A DNA stretch of 64,000 nucleotides, taken from the NCBI GenBank assembly GCA_001752465.1, contig MDJB01000012.1:62001-126000 (forward strand), given 5' to 3'. The notes below the pieces were generated by a model. The model did no database searches, was not told where the DNA came from, and saw only the letters and a list, made by a program, of their open reading frames with translations. Origin of the DNA: Haemophilus quentini. Lineage in GTDB: Bacteria > Pseudomonadota > Gammaproteobacteria > Enterobacterales > Pasteurellaceae. The position numbers and the translations under genes were made by a program. This document shows positions 1 to 10,094 of the stretch, piece after piece (position 1 is the stretch's first letter; the number at the start of each line of letters is the position of its first letter).

Positions 1-1178
1 ATAATCATATCTGGTGGGTTGAGGGCGGCAAAGATTAAAAGTGCGGTCAAAATCAGCGTGATAATAGATGAGAAATAACTTACTTTTTTCTCATTTTTTG
101 CGGCTTCTGGTTTTGTAGAAAGGTATAAATCTTTTACAAAAATAGAAGAAGATTGAATAAGTTGCGCATCAATTGTGGACATAATTGCTGACATTGGTGC
201 GGCTAAGAAAATACCTGCAATAATAGGTGGTAATACTTTTAGCATTAAAGTTGGAATTACTTGATCTGATACTGTTAAATTTGGAATAACAGCACGACCA
301 AGCGCACCGGCTAAGTGCATACCGAACATAATGATGGAAAGAACAATTGTTCCAATTAGCATCCCTCTATGTAAGGCTTTGCTGTCTTTAAATGCCATAC
401 ATCGAACAGCAGTATGTGGAAGACCTACGACCCCGAAACAGACGAGCACCCAGAAGGAAGCCATAAATTGAAAATCTAACATTCCATTTGGCCCGTAAGG
501 CGTGACTAACGCAGGATCGATTTCTGTTAATTTAGTAACCGCACTTTCTACACCACCGAGTGCATAAATGGTTCCTACAAGGAGAATAATGGTACCTAAA
601 ATCATGACGGTACCTTGAATGGTATCCGTGAGTACGACAGCACGGAATCCCCCGATAAATGTATAGATACCTACCGTTAAAGCAAATAAGAGCAATGCTT
701 GAGTATAAGAAATGCCGATGGTTGTTTCTAATAAACGCGCACCACCAATAAATTGCACGGTCATAGCCGCAAAAAATGCAAGAAGAAGAGCAAGGCTTGA
801 TAGCCAGACTAAATATTTGTTTTTATAACGATAAAGGAAAAGATCGTTAATCGTTAACGCATTGGTTTCTCTTGATAATAGCGCGAATTTTTTACCTAAT
901 GCACCTAATGCAAGCCACACAGCAGGTACTTGAATCATCGCCAGTAATACCCAGCCTAATCCGTATTTATAAGCTGCACCAGGCCCTCCGACAAAAGAAC
1001 TTGCACTGGCATAAGTTGACGCAGTTGTCATTGCGAGCACAAAACCCGTCATCGAGCGATTACCTACATAATATTCCGTTAGGAAATCGCCTTTGGTTCG
1101 TTTTACATAAGCGAAAATCGCAGCCCCAAATATAAATGCAAGATAAATAATTAAAGGGAGAATAATACCTAAATTCAT
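1..1178 (-). CDS. panF: Sodium/pantothenate symporter PanF (3' end outside window)
   Basis: This is an inner-membrane sodium:solute symporter that imports pantothenate, the precursor of coenzyme A. About 392 residues are visible. They begin MNLGIILPLIIYLAFIFG and continue through many hydrophobic segments, with conserved stretches such as YYVGNRSMTG and FIGGFRAVVLTDTIQG that are typical of this family. The ATG at 1176-1178 overlaps the stop of yhdT (ATGA), so the two are translationally coupled. The order accB-accC-yhdT-panF is the same as in E. coli, which supports the assignment. The C-terminus lies beyond position 1. Confidence 0.93.
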   Translation of the reverse strand, partial: MNLGIILPLIIYLAFIFGAAIFAYVKRTKGDFLTEYYVGNRSMTGFVLAMTTASTYASASSFVGGPGAAYKYGLGWVLLAMIQVPAVWLALGALGKKFALLSRETNALTINDLFLYRYKNKYLVWLSSLALLLAFFAAMTVQFIGGARLLETTIGISYTQALLLFALTVGIYTFIGGFRAVVLTDTIQGTVMILGTIILLVGTIYALGGVESAVTKLTEIDPALVTPYGPNGMLDFQFMASFWVLVCFGVVGLPHTAVRCMAFKDSKALHRGMLIGTIVLSIIMFGMHLAGALGRAVIPNLTVSDQVIPTLMLKVLPPIIAGIFLAAPMSAIMSTIDAQLIQSSSIFVKDLYLSTKPEAAKNEKKVSYFSSIITLILTALLIFAALNPPDMI

Positions 1179-1432
1179 TTTTGATTCTCCTCATCCTTGA
1201 TTTCAAGAGAGATATCTTGATAAATAATTTTGATAATCCAATGGTCAATTACAATAAACAGAATAGGCAAATAAATACAAGAGAGCTCGAACCAGAGAGG
1301 GAAACCAATCGGCCCTTGAGTTTCTTTAGGCAAATAAGCACATAAGCACCAACCTATCACATATAAAATAGATAGGCCTAATGCCCAATTAGCCTCCTTG
1401 GCAGCTTGTTGATAACGTTGTTTTAATGTCAT
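1175..1432 (-). CDS. yhdT: YhdT family (DUF997) small membrane protein
   Basis: This is an 85-residue protein of unknown function with two hydrophobic segments (about residues 16-34 and 47-68) and a charged C-terminus ending DEENQK. It sits between accC and panF as in E. coli, and its stop codon overlaps the panF start. YhdT is almost always found directly before panF, so a role linked to the symporter is a reasonable inference, but no activity is shown by the sequence. Confidence 0.88.
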   Translation of the reverse strand: MTLKQRYQQAAKEANWALGLSILYVIGWCLCAYLPKETQGPIGFPLWFELSCIYLPILFIVIDHWIIKIIYQDISLEIKDEENQK

Positions 1433-1481
1433 GTTTCTTCCTTAAATTTTTTATAAGTGAAAGTATATTTTTGAATGGTAT

Positions 1482-1508
1482 AAGGGGCGTATATTTCATA
1501 CGCCCCTT
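1482..1508. terminator. Perfect hairpin between accC and yhdT
   Basis: Perfect arms AAGGGGCGTAT (1482-1492) and ATACGCCCCTT (1498-1508) enclose a 5-base loop. No T-run follows on either strand, so this may be an attenuator, an mRNA-stabilising hairpin or a Rho-independent terminator without a tail. It is the second hairpin downstream of accC, after the one at 1602-1627. Confidence 0.45.
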
Positions 1509-1601
1509 GTGTTTGCTAATCTTACAACTTTTTTGAATAATTCAAAATGTTTTGCTGATTCTAGTGTTTATTACCATTAAATAAAGTTTAGGAACATGCG
1601 A

Positions 1602-1627
1602 AAATGGCTAACATCTGTTAGCCATTT
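1602..1627 (-). terminator. Likely accC terminator
   Basis: Arms AAATGGCTAACA (1602-1613) and TGTTAGCCATTT (1616-1627) form a strong hairpin just after the accC stop. On the minus strand it runs into a short T-run. Together with the hairpin at 1482-1508 it suggests partial termination before yhdT-panF. Confidence 0.6.
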
Positions 1628-1636
1628 AAAATTTAA

Positions 1637-2983
1637 TTATTCATGCATCCCTAATTTTTTCTCCAAATAGTGGATGTTTGTTCCACCTTTTTGGAAATTT
1701 TCATCTTCAAGAATTAATTCATGAAGTGGGATGTTGGTTTTGATACCGTCAATAATGGTTTCAGATAATGCATTTTGCATACGACGGATTGCAACTTCAC
1801 GTGTATCACCATAAGTGATAAGTTTTGCGATCATAGAGTCGTAATGTGGAGGCACTGTATAGCCGCCATAAACATGAGAATCCCAACGAACGCCTAAGCC
1901 GCCAGGCGAATGTAAGTGATTTACTTTGCCTGGAGATGGTAAGAATGTTTTTGGATCTTCTGCGTTAATGCGGCATTCTATTGCATGGCCTTTAACTTTG
2001 ATGTCTTCTTGTTTAAAGGAAATAGGTAAGCCTGCTGCGATGCGTAATTGCTCTTTCACTAAATCTACACCTGTAATCATTTCAGTTACTGGGTGTTCTA
2101 CTTGGATACGTGTATTCATTTCAATGAAATAGAATTCGCCATTTTCATATAAGAATTCAAACGTACCAGCTCCACGATAGCCGATTTCTACACAAGCTTT
2201 TGCACAGCGAGAGCCGATATCGCAGCGAACTTCTTCAGTGATACCTGGAGCTGGCGCTTCTTCCACAACTTTTTGGTGACGACGCTGCATTGAGCAGTCA
2301 CGTTCAGCCAAATAAACTGCATTGCCATGAGTGTCTGCTAACACTTGAATTTCCACGTGACGTGGATTTTCTAAGTATTTTTCCATATAGACCATATCAT
2401 TGTTGAATGCAGCTTTTGCTTCTGCTTTGGTCATTGCGATAGATTCTTCTAATGCGTCTTCGCCACGAACAACACGCATTCCTCGGCCTCCACCACCGCC
2501 TGATGCTTTGATGATGATTGGATAGCCAATACGTTTAGCGATTTCTTTATTTTTAGCAATATCACTACCTACAGGGCCATCCGAACCCGGTACACAAGGC
2601 ACACCTGCTTTTTTCATTGCTTTAATAGCTGAAACTTTATCGCCCATTAAACGGATGACATCTGCTGTTGGACCGATGAAAGTGAAACCTGAACGTTCAA
2701 CTTGTTCAGCAAAATCAGCATTTTCAGATAAGAAACCGTATCCTGGATGAATTGCATCTGCGCCTGTTACTTCGGCGGCAGCAATGATAGCTGGAATATT
2801 TAAATAACTTTTTGCGGAAGGTGCTGGCCCGATACAAATAGTTTCATCAGCGAGTAAAACGTGTTTTAAATCACGATCAGCGGTAGAGTGAACCGCCACA
2901 GTTTTAATACCTAATTCTTTACAAGCACGTAAAATGCGTAGTGCAATTTCACCGCGGTTAGCAATCACAACTTTTTCTAACAT
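1637..2983 (-). CDS. accC: Biotin carboxylase subunit of acetyl-CoA carboxylase
   Basis: AccC uses ATP and bicarbonate to carboxylate the biotin carried on AccB, the first half reaction of malonyl-CoA synthesis. The 448-residue length is normal. It opens with the Rossmann-like [17 protein letters not shown]. It carries the ATP-grasp glycine loop [14 protein letters not shown] near residue 160 and the active-site stretch [16 protein letters not shown] near residue 290. It lies downstream of accB on the same strand with a 176-base gap, as in other gamma-proteobacteria. Certain assignment. Confidence 0.98.
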   Translation of the reverse strand: MLEKVVIANRGEIALRILRACKELGIKTVAVHSTADRDLKHVLLADETICIGPAPSAKSYLNIPAIIAAAEVTGADAIHPGYGFLSENADFAEQVERSGFTFIGPTADVIRLMGDKVSAIKAMKKAGVPCVPGSDGPVGSDIAKNKEIAKRIGYPIIIKASGGGGGRGMRVVRGEDALEESIAMTKAEAKAAFNNDMVYMEKYLENPRHVEIQVLADTHGNAVYLAERDCSMQRRHQKVVEEAPAPGITEEVRCDIGSRCAKACVEIGYRGAGTFEFLYENGEFYFIEMNTRIQVEHPVTEMITGVDLVKEQLRIAAGLPISFKQEDIKVKGHAIECRINAEDPKTFLPSPGKVNHLHSPGGLGVRWDSHVYGGYTVPPHYDSMIAKLITYGDTREVAIRRMQNALSETIIDGIKTNIPLHELILEDENFQKGGTNIHYLEKKLGMHE

Positions 2984-3123
2984 AAAAGAGTCCGTTTAGT
3001 CAGATAGACGTGAATTTTTATGTAGGTTCTTGAAATATTGTTCTCCCTATAAAATTTGGTGTGAACAGATTTTAATTTATATCGCCTACGATAAATTCGC
3101 TCTAATTGTTTGTATATGAAATA

Positions 3124-3141
3124 GGCGGACTAAAGTCCGCC
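3124..3141. terminator. Hairpin in the accB-accC gap
   Basis: Arms GGCGGACT (3124-3131) and AGTCCGCC (3134-3141) are perfectly complementary. There is no long T-run, so it could attenuate or stabilise the accB message rather than end it. accC depends on transcription through this point unless it has its own promoter in 2984-3120. Confidence 0.4.
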
Positions 3142-3159
3142 CGACGAAAATATTGGAAA

Positions 3160-3627
3160 TTATTCAATAACGATTAATGGTTCGTCAAATTCAACCGCAT
3201 CACCGTCGTTGATAAGAATTGCTTTTACTATGCCAGTTTTGTCCGCTTCAATACGGTTCATCATTTTCATTGCTTCAACAATACAAAGCGCATCCCCAAC
3301 TTTCACAGATTGACCTACTTCAACGAATGCTTTTGCTTCAGGGCTTGGACTGCGATAGAACGTTCCCACCATTGGTGAACGTACAAGATGGCCTGATAAT
3401 TCATCAGATGCAGCTGGTGCTGGTGTCGCCGCTTCTGGCGCTTGAGCTGGCACAGCAGCTGGAGCCGGTGCTACTACTGGCGCTGCAGCGTATTGAACTG
3501 CTGCTGGAGCAATTGCTGGCGCTGCACGGCTAATACGTACTGTACCTTCTTCTTCCTGCACTTCTAATTCAGTAATGCCAGATTCTTCTACTAATTCGAT
3601 TAATTTTTTGATTTTACGAATGTCCAT
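3160..3627 (-). CDS. accB: Biotin carboxyl carrier protein of acetyl-CoA carboxylase
   Basis: AccB carries biotin between biotin carboxylase and carboxyltransferase. The 155-residue protein has an N-terminal domain (1-30), an Ala/Pro-rich linker (about 33-75) and a C-terminal biotinyl domain. The biotinylated lysine is K121 in the motif VEAMKMMN; most bacteria have EAMKLMN, so the M after the lysine is a small variation. It precedes accC in the same operon. Confidence 0.98.
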   Translation of the reverse strand: MDIRKIKKLIELVEESGITELEVQEEEGTVRISRAAPAIAPAAVQYAAAPVVAPAPAAVPAQAPEAATPAPAASDELSGHLVRSPMVGTFYRSPSPEAKAFVEVGQSVKVGDALCIVEAMKMMNRIEADKTGIVKAILINDGDAVEFDEPLIVIE

Positions 3628-3655
3628 ACGTTCTTCCTAAAAAGATTGAAATTTT

Positions 3656-3684
3656 AACCGCACTTTTAAATGAAAAGTGCGGTT
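3656..3684. terminator. Inverted uptake-signal pair between aroQ and accB
   Basis: AACCGCACTTTT (3656-3667) and AAAAGTGCGGTT (3673-3684) form a stem of two oppositely oriented uptake signal cores with a 5-base loop. Paired uptake signals acting as terminators are well known in Haemophilus. This one lies after aroQ and before the accB start on the minus strand. Confidence 0.65.
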
Positions 3685-3778
3685 ATGAATAAACTTATTT
3701 TTGTGTTGCAAAGATTACCTTAAATTTTGCAAATTTGCGATAAAATTCTGTGAATTTCGCCAAAAATGCTCGATTTTC

Positions 3779-4228
3779 TTATTTTTTAGCAAGGTAATCG
3801 ATAGCAAATAAAAAGGCAAACTCGTAACCTTTTGCGCCCAAACCGGAAATAATGCCTTCAGCCACATCGCTAAAATAAGAATGATGACGAAATGATTCAC
3901 GTTTATGCACGTTGGATAAATGAATCTCCACAAAAGGAATTGAAACAGCTAAAAGTGCATCGCGCAATGCCACACTGGTATGGGTGTAAGCAGCAGGATT
4001 AATTAAAATAAAATCGACTTGTTGAAAACTTTCGTGGATCTTATTAATTAATTTTTCTTCACTATTTGCTTGAAAACATTCCACTTTTACATTGTGTTGA
4101 GTGGCTAAGGCTTGCATTTTCTCTTCAATGGATGCAAGAGAAATACTGCCATAATGTTTTGGTTCGCGAGCCCCTAACATATTTAAGTTCGGGCCATTTA
4201 ACAGCAAAATTCTGTGTGTTTGCGACAT
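3779..4228 (-). CDS. aroQ: Type II 3-dehydroquinate dehydratase
   Basis: This cytosolic dodecameric enzyme converts 3-dehydroquinate to 3-dehydroshikimate in the shikimate pathway. The 149-residue length is typical of type II. Family motifs are visible: [19 protein letters not shown] at the N-terminus with the catalytic tyrosine, [18 protein letters not shown] near residue 75, and [18 protein letters not shown] near residue 100. It is upstream of accB on the same strand, an arrangement common in gamma-proteobacteria. Confidence 0.97.
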   Translation of the reverse strand: MSQTHRILLLNGPNLNMLGAREPKHYGSISLASIEEKMQALATQHNVKVECFQANSEEKLINKIHESFQQVDFILINPAAYTHTSVALRDALLAVSIPFVEIHLSNVHKRESFRHHSYFSDVAEGIISGLGAKGYEFAFLFAIDYLAKK

Positions 4229-4285
4229 TTTTAATCCTTTTTTGTATAGCGCATTATACTGGTTTTTCGATTTTGGGTGGTCGAA

Positions 4286-5275
4286 TCAGATAATTTTAGT
4301 GATAAACTCAGATTCTAAATTCACAATAGGTAAATCAGAACCCGGCCAAGCGCGTAGCACTTGATATTCCATCAAATCTAACGTGTCTAAGCCTGGCGTT
4401 ACATTCGGGGTGTATTGTTGTGCAATTCGCGCAAGCTGGGATAGGCCTAAACTGCTTTCGATACTTGAACTAATAACCGTTTTTAGACCTAACGAATGTG
4501 CTTGGTTAATGAGTTCAGCACAACGTTGAATTGAACCAATTAAAGTGGGTTTGATTACGACAGCCGATAAGTGCGGTTCTTTTTCCATGCAAAAATTAGG
4601 CTCTCGCACGGATTCATCCCATGCTATTGCAATGTCGGTTTGAGCAGCAAATTCACGGCTGAGTTCTTGTGTTTTACAAGGTTCTTCTAAAAATTGAATA
4701 CGTTTTCTATGTTGCGGTTTGACTTTAGCGGCAAATTGTAACGCTTTTTCTAACGACCAATGGCGGTTTGCATCAAGCCGTAATTGTAAATCGGGAATCG
4801 CTTCTAAAAACATATCGGCAATTAATCCATCGCGATTGGCTTCGTATATGCCCACTTTCATCTTTGCCACTTTTTCGCCTTCTATGCTCGCAAGTTTGGC
4901 GTATAGTTCGTCTGGATCGCCATAACAAAGTGGTGCTGTATGGTAATTGCCTTCAGCTTGTAAATAACCTTTCATTTCATCCATTGCGCAACTGATACCA
5001 AAAGCAACGGAGGGGTAGGTGCCATCTAATGGTACGCGAGGTGCATCACAGCTTGCATTGCACCATGTTGTTAGCCATTCAATTGCTTGTTCTTGAGCTT
5101 GGTCTAAGGTTTCTTTGCTAAAACCAGGTAGCGGGGCTATTTCTCCCCAACCGTCTCGGCTGTAACTCACTCTTACGATTAAGCCTTCACGGCGTTTTAA
5201 AAAGCGATCACGCAGAATAAGTTGACTATCAACGGGGATGGAATAACGGTAAAGATTAAATGATTTTTCAGCCAT
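4286..5275 (-). CDS. menC: o-Succinylbenzoate synthase MenC
   Basis: MenC dehydrates SHCHC to o-succinylbenzoate in menaquinone synthesis. It belongs to the enolase superfamily. The expected pieces are visible: KMKVG (general base lysine), LRLDANR and FLEEPCK plus AWDES (three metal ligands) and VVIKPTLIGS (second lysine). I place the start at MAEKSFNLYRYSIP (5275), preceded by GGGAG at good spacing, giving 329 residues. A longer reading to 5329 would run through an uptake signal and lacks a good ribosome site. It follows menB. Confidence 0.94.
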   Translation of the reverse strand: MAEKSFNLYRYSIPVDSQLILRDRFLKRREGLIVRVSYSRDGWGEIAPLPGFSKETLDQAQEQAIEWLTTWCNASCDAPRVPLDGTYPSVAFGISCAMDEMKGYLQAEGNYHTAPLCYGDPDELYAKLASIEGEKVAKMKVGIYEANRDGLIADMFLEAIPDLQLRLDANRHWSLEKALQFAAKVKPQHRKRIQFLEEPCKTQELSREFAAQTDIAIAWDESVREPNFCMEKEPHLSAVVIKPTLIGSIQRCAELINQAHSLGLKTVISSSIESSLGLSQLARIAQQYTPNVTPGLDTLDLMEYQVLRAWPGSDLPIVNLESEFITKII

Positions 5276-5291
5276 GCTTGCTCCCAATACA

Positions 5292-5332
5292 AAAGTGCGG
5301 TCAAAATTCACGAAGATTTTTAACCGCACTTT
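5292..5332. terminator. Inverted uptake-signal pair in the menB-menC gap
   Basis: AAAGTGCGGT (5292-5301) and ACCGCACTTT (5323-5332) are inverted and the stem can extend inward (CAAAA against TTTTA). It lies between the menB stop and the menC start, so it may tune menC expression relative to menB. Confidence 0.5.
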
Positions 5333-5343
5333 ATAACGATAAA

Positions 5344-6201
5344 TTAAGGGTTACGTCTGAATTTGCTGAAGTCTGGGGCGCGTTTTTCGTTAAACGCATT
5401 GCGACCTTCTTGACCTTCTTCAGTCATATAGAACAACATTGTCGCGTTACCCGCTAATTCTTGAAGACCCGCTTGGCCATCACAGTCAGCATTTAATGCT
5501 GCTTTCAAACAACGGATCGCGATTGGGCTATTGCGTAACATTTCACGACACCAGCGCACAGTTTCTTTTTCAAGATCAGCATAAGGCACAACAGTATTGA
5601 CTAAGCCCATGTCTAATGCTTCTTGTGCATTATATTGACGGCATAAGAACCAAATTTCACGCGCTTTTTTCTGACCCACTAAACGAGCCATATAGCTTGC
5701 ACCCCAACCACCATCGAATGAACCAACTTTTGGCCCTGTTTGACCAAAAATAGCATTTTCAGCAGCAATCGTTAAGTCACAAAGCATATGTAATACATGG
5801 CCACCACCAATTGCATAACCTGCCACCATTGCTACAACTGGTTTTGGACAAGAACGAATATCGCGTTGGAAATCTAATACATTTAAGTGATGTACGCCGC
5901 TGTCATCTTTGTAACCGCCGTAATCACCACGCACTTTTTGGTCACCACCAGAACAGAATGCTTTTTCGCCTTCGCCGGTTAAGACAATGACACCAATGTT
6001 TTCATCGAAGCGTGCATCAGAAAATGCAGTGATCATTTCTTTTACTGTTTGTGGACGAAATGCATTACGAACTTCCGGGCGGTTAATCGTGATTTTAGCA
6101 ATACCATCAGTGGATTTATGATAACGAATATCGCTGTAGCCTTCACTGTGATCGACCCATTCAACAGGCGCATATAACACATCATCTTTTGGATTTTGCA
6201 T
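5344..6201 (-). CDS. menB: 1,4-Dihydroxy-2-naphthoyl-CoA synthase MenB
   Basis: MenB closes the naphthoquinone ring from o-succinylbenzoyl-CoA. It is a 285-residue crotonase-fold enzyme. Visible motifs are [25 protein letters not shown] (oxyanion loop near residue 85) and [13 protein letters not shown] near residue 127. The C-terminal [19 protein letters not shown] is characteristic of MenB rather than general enoyl-CoA hydratases. It is followed by menC on the same strand, the usual men neighbours. Confidence 0.97.
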   Translation of the reverse strand: MQNPKDDVLYAPVEWVDHSEGYSDIRYHKSTDGIAKITINRPEVRNAFRPQTVKEMITAFSDARFDENIGVIVLTGEGEKAFCSGGDQKVRGDYGGYKDDSGVHHLNVLDFQRDIRSCPKPVVAMVAGYAIGGGHVLHMLCDLTIAAENAIFGQTGPKVGSFDGGWGASYMARLVGQKKAREIWFLCRQYNAQEALDMGLVNTVVPYADLEKETVRWCREMLRNSPIAIRCLKAALNADCDGQAGLQELAGNATMLFYMTEEGQEGRNAFNEKRAPDFSKFRRNP

Positions 6202-6346
6202 GAGAATTCCTTTTAATTAACGTAAAAAAGTGCGGTCATTATAGCGGAAGTTTTTCGGATCGGGAAAACTAAATTCATTTGCTGCTTTATCTGTTGTGAA
6301 GATATTGCTAGAATTTTGCGCATTCTCACTTTTATAAGGATCAAAT

Positions 6347-6913
6347 GTGAAATTAATTGCAACCTTAGGTATGGCAGCATTGCTGTCTGGCTGCTCAATG
6401 TTTGGTAGCTCACAATCCGCAATCCCTGGTGAATTTGCGGGGGCGGATTACCAACTTTCCGATCAATATGCAAAACAATGGGCGATTGCAAGTAAGCAAG
6501 CAGAACAATGCGTTTACCCAAATTTAACTCGGATTTTGCAACAGCATTTTTCTAAAGAAGATAGCTATATTCATTCACAATATGTCTTTTTCTACCCATT
6601 GGAAAAAATTATTGGCGAGCAATATGTGAAGATTATTCAAGGTGATGAAAAATCAATGAATTATGCAAGCTATCAGTTTAAAAAATTCCGTACCGAAGTG
6701 GGTAATGTTGAACCTTTAACTGAACAGGCGTGTTTAAAATTACGTAATGAAGCGCGCGATGATTTGGCTGTCGTGAAAGGTCAATATAAAAATGGCATGG
6801 TGGAAGTACAGAAAAATGAAGATGGCACACCAAAAAATCAAGATGGTATCGCGACGAATGAAAATAAATTTTTCTTTGATATTATCAAATGGGGATCGAT
6901 GTTGTTGCTTTAG
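6347..6913 (+). CDS. Putative lipoprotein, HI0967-like, unknown function
   Basis: This 188-residue protein starts [20 protein letters not shown]. The LLSGC lipobox predicts cleavage before the cysteine and lipid attachment. The rest is soluble, with two conserved-looking cysteines ([10 protein letters not shown] and [10 protein letters not shown]). I recall a Haemophilus family of this kind placed between menB and rpsT in strain Rd, but no function. It stands alone, divergent from menB and convergent with rpsT. Confidence 0.8.
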   Translation: MKLIATLGMAALLSGCSMFGSSQSAIPGEFAGADYQLSDQYAKQWAIASKQAEQCVYPNLTRILQQHFSKEDSYIHSQYVFFYPLEKIIGEQYVKIIQGDEKSMNYASYQFKKFRTEVGNVEPLTEQACLKLRNEARDDLAVVKGQYKNGMVEVQKNEDGTPKNQDGIATNENKFFFDIIKWGSMLLL

Positions 6914-6933
6914 CCTAAAATTCAATGGAATAA

Positions 6934-6959
6934 AAAACCGCACTTTAAAGTGCGGTTTT
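6934..6959. terminator. Perfect palindromic uptake-signal terminator
   Basis: Two uptake signals meet tail to tail as a perfect palindrome: AAAACCGCACTTT (6934-6946) followed by AAAGTGCGGTTTT (6947-6959). It lies between two convergent genes (the lipoprotein and rpsT), with T-runs at both outer ends, so it can end transcription from both sides. Confidence 0.8.
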
Positions 6960-6984
6960 ATTTTTCATTCTTTCTAGCTAAAAA

Positions 6985-7248
6985 TTACGCTAATTTTTTG
7001 ATTTGTGCAGCTAATTTAGATTTGTGGTTTGCTGCTTTGTTAGCGTGGATTAAGCCTTTAGAAGCCATACGGTCAACAACTTTTTGCATTTCAACGAATG
7101 CTGCTTCAGCTGCTGCTTTTTCACCTGCTGCTACTTGAGCATATACTTTTTTGATGTAAGTACGCATCATAGAGCGTTGGCTTGCGTTGTGTTGGCGGCG
7201 TTTTTCAGATTGAACCACGCGTTTTTTTGCTGACTTAATATTAGCCAA
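6985..7248 (-). CDS. rpsT: 30S ribosomal protein S20
   Basis: S20 is an early-binding 30S subunit protein. The 87-residue sequence [19 protein letters not shown] is unmistakable. I choose the TTG at 7246-7248, which gives [11 protein letters not shown]. coli rpsT also uses a UUG start, which is part of its autoregulation. A GGAG lies at the right distance upstream. A second TTG two codons earlier would add ML-like residues not found in the family. Confidence 0.97.
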   Translation of the reverse strand: MANIKSAKKRVVQSEKRRQHNASQRSMMRTYIKKVYAQVAAGEKAAAEAAFVEMQKVVDRMASKGLIHANKAANHKSKLAAQIKKLA

Positions 7249-7514
7249 GGTCAAACTCCTAAAATTTCTGTTGATTGATAGACAAAATAAAGGGCGTCAA
7301 TATGCCGATTTTTTATACTTTTGTCAATGGAAAATTTGTGTTGATTTCGGTGAGACACAACCGAAAATAAGTATCGTTATTTTTACAAGCTCTTTCAATA
7401 TGGGCTCACACAAACGATGTGCAGCGGATTTTATCAGTTTTTTTTCACGGAATATAGCGTAAAAACAAAATTTCTATACAATTAGGCAAAAATTTTAGGG
7501 TAGAGAAGAATATT

Positions 7515-9089
7515 TTGAGTAAACGACTTTTAAAATCTAGCATTGTTGTTAGTTCTATGACTTTATTATCTAGAGTGTTAGGTCTTGTGCGCGATGTAGT
7601 TATCGCTCATCTCATTGGGGCAGGTGCGGCGGCAGACGTGTTTTTATTCGCTAACCGTATCCCAAATTTTCTTCGTCGTTTATTTGCTGAAGGGGCTTTT
7701 TCACAGGCTTTTGTACCTGTTCTCGCAGAATATCAAAAATCTGGTGATATTAATAAAACCCGTGAATTTATTGGAAAAGTTTCTGGTACCCTTGGGGGAT
7801 TGGTCAGTATTGTTACGCTCCTCGCGATGGTTGGCTCGCCTGTCGTTGCCGCTTTATTTGGGATGGGCTGGTTCACCGATTGGATGAATGATGGCCCTGA
7901 TGCACATAAATTTGAACAAGCTTCCCTTTTACTTAAAATAACTTTTCCTTATTTATGGTTTATCACTTTTGTCGCGCTTTCTGGAGCTGTGCTTAACACG
8001 ATTGGAAAATTCGGCGTGATGTCCTTTTCACCAGTGTTATTAAATATAGCGATGATAGCCACCGCACTTTTCCTTGCGCCACAAATGGATAATCCAGATC
8101 TTGCGTTGGCTATCGGTATTTTTCTAGGCGGCTTATTACAGTTCTTATTCCAAATTCCATTTATGAAACAAGCCGGTTTACTGGTGAAACCCAAATGGGC
8201 TTGGCGAGATGAAGGGGTAACTAAAATTCGTAAATTAATGATCCCTGCGTTATTTGGTGTATCGGTAAGTCAAATTAATCTTTTACTGGATACAGTGATT
8301 GCAAGCTTTTTAATGACGGGCTCAATTAGCTGGTTGTATTATTCCGACCGCTTACTAGAATTTCCTCTTGGTTTATTTGGTATCGCAATTTCCACTGTGA
8401 TTTTACCGACACTTGCTCGCCATCATGTGAATCGAGAAGATAATTCTTCCCAAAGTGCGGTTGATTTTCGCAACACCATGGACTGGGGCGTACGAATGAT
8501 TTTATTACTCGGCGTGCCGGCTGCGATTGGTATTGCCGTGTTAGCCCAACCAATGTTACTCGTATTATTTATGCGTGGCAGTTTTACTTTAAGTGATGTA
8601 CATGCCGCCTCTTATTCTTTATGGGCATTCAATGCGGGTTTACTTAGCTTTATGCTGATTAAGATCTTGGCTAATGGCTATTACGCACGTCAAGACACTA
8701 AAACGCCCGTGAAAATCGGGATCGTCGCCATGGTGAGCAATATGGGCTTTAACGTATTAGCGATTCCATTTAGTTATGTGGGTTTAGCGATTGCTTCTGC
8801 CATGTCAGCAACCTTAAATGCTTATTTGCTTTATCGTGGTTTAGCTAAAGAGGATGTATACCATTTTTCACGTAAAAGTGCGGTCTTTGTTCTGAAAGTT
8901 TTAGGCGCAGCCTTAGCCATGGGCGGCTTGCTTTGGTATAACTGCCCATCAATTGAAGAATGGGCAGCCATGACATTTTTAATGCGTATCTATTGGTTGG
9001 TTTGGTTAATTGGACTGGCTGCAGTTGTTTATTTAGGCGTATTGGTGCTATTAGGTGTTCGTAAACACCATTTACTGACAAAACATTAA
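7515..9089 (+). CDS. murJ: Lipid II flippase MurJ (MviN)
   Basis: MurJ flips lipid II across the inner membrane for peptidoglycan synthesis. The 524-residue polytopic protein begins SKRLLKSSIVVSSMTLLSRVLG. It has the family stretches RDVVIAHLIGAGAAADVF and FANRIPNFLRRLFAEGAFSQAFVP split over residues 25-70, including the essential arginines. It starts with TTG at 7515 because no ATG is available at the right place. It is followed closely by ribF and ileS, the usual gamma-proteobacterial order (rpsT divergent, murJ, ribF, ileS, lspA, ispH). Confidence 0.96.
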   Translation: MSKRLLKSSIVVSSMTLLSRVLGLVRDVVIAHLIGAGAAADVFLFANRIPNFLRRLFAEGAFSQAFVPVLAEYQKSGDINKTREFIGKVSGTLGGLVSIVTLLAMVGSPVVAALFGMGWFTDWMNDGPDAHKFEQASLLLKITFPYLWFITFVALSGAVLNTIGKFGVMSFSPVLLNIAMIATALFLAPQMDNPDLALAIGIFLGGLLQFLFQIPFMKQAGLLVKPKWAWRDEGVTKIRKLMIPALFGVSVSQINLLLDTVIASFLMTGSISWLYYSDRLLEFPLGLFGIAISTVILPTLARHHVNREDNSSQSAVDFRNTMDWGVRMILLLGVPAAIGIAVLAQPMLLVLFMRGSFTLSDVHAASYSLWAFNAGLLSFMLIKILANGYYARQDTKTPVKIGIVAMVSNMGFNVLAIPFSYVGLAIASAMSATLNAYLLYRGLAKEDVYHFSRKSAVFVLKVLGAALAMGGLLWYNCPSIEEWAAMTFLMRIYWLVWLIGLAAVVYLGVLVLLGVRKHHLLTKH

Positions 9090-9139
9090 GTTACCGCTAT
9101 AATGCACCGATTATTTTTCGTTTTTTGGAATAAGATGTA

Positions 9140-10066
9140 ATGCAATTAATTCGTGGGCTTCATAATTCACAGCCATATTTGTCAGGGTGCGCATTAACCA
9201 TTGGCAATTTTGATGGGGTGCATTTGGGGCATCAGGCGATTTTGCGTCATCTTCGTCAGAAAGCGAATGCGCTGAATTTACCCATGGCGGTGATGCTTTT
9301 CGAACCACAACCGCGTGAATATTTTATGGGCGACAAAGCCCCTGCGCGCTTAATGCGTTTAAGAGATAAATTGCATTATTTGGCTCAGGCGGGTGTGGAT
9401 GTGGTGATCGTCGCGAAATTTGACCGCACTTTTGCTGATCTTCCAGCAGAACAATTTATTGAAGATTGGCTTGTACGCAAATTAAATGTGAAGTTTCTCA
9501 GTATTGGTGATGATTTCAAATTTGGTGCGAAACGTTTAGGCAATTTTGCGATGTTGCAACAAGCTGGAAAGCAGTTTGGTTTTGAAGTAGAAGACAGCCG
9601 CACCTTCTGTTTAGATGAGTTACGTATCAGTAGCACCGCTATCCGTGAAGCGTTGGCTAAAGATGATTTACAGCATGCGGAAAATTTACTCGGTAAGCCT
9701 TATCGTATTTTTGGACGAGTGATACACGGCAATAAATTAGGGCGAACCATTGGTTTTCCTACCGCGAATGTTCGCTTACATCGCCAAGTGAACCCAGTAA
9801 AAGGAGTTTATGCGGTGAAAGTGCGGTTAAAATCGGACGAGATTTTTAACGGCGTGGCAAACATGGGAAAACGCCCAACTATAAATGGATTAATGCAATT
9901 ATTAGAAGTTCATTTGTTTGATTTTTCTCAGAATATTTATGACCAAATGGTAGAAGTTGAATTCTGCCACAAGATTAGAAACGAGATTAAATTTCCGTCT
10001 TTTGATGATTTGAAAGTGCAAATTGAGAAAGACGTAGAAACTGCGAAAGCGTTTTTTAACAGTTAA
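9140..10066 (+). CDS. ribF: Bifunctional riboflavin kinase / FAD synthetase
   Basis: RibF makes FMN from riboflavin and then FAD from FMN. The N-terminal nucleotidyltransferase domain carries TIGNFDGVHLGHQAIL (HxGH-type) near residue 22 and SSTAIREAL near residue 165. The C-terminal kinase domain has HGNKLGRTIGFPTANV near residue 200. The 308-residue length is standard. ATG at 9140 is followed by MQLIRGLHN, the typical N-terminus. It lies between murJ and ileS. Confidence 0.97.
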   Translation: MQLIRGLHNSQPYLSGCALTIGNFDGVHLGHQAILRHLRQKANALNLPMAVMLFEPQPREYFMGDKAPARLMRLRDKLHYLAQAGVDVVIVAKFDRTFADLPAEQFIEDWLVRKLNVKFLSIGDDFKFGAKRLGNFAMLQQAGKQFGFEVEDSRTFCLDELRISSTAIREALAKDDLQHAENLLGKPYRIFGRVIHGNKLGRTIGFPTANVRLHRQVNPVKGVYAVKVRLKSDEIFNGVANMGKRPTINGLMQLLEVHLFDFSQNIYDQMVEVEFCHKIRNEIKFPSFDDLKVQIEKDVETAKAFFNS

Positions 10067-10094
10067 TTTTAAAATGTAAAAATTGGAAAATAAA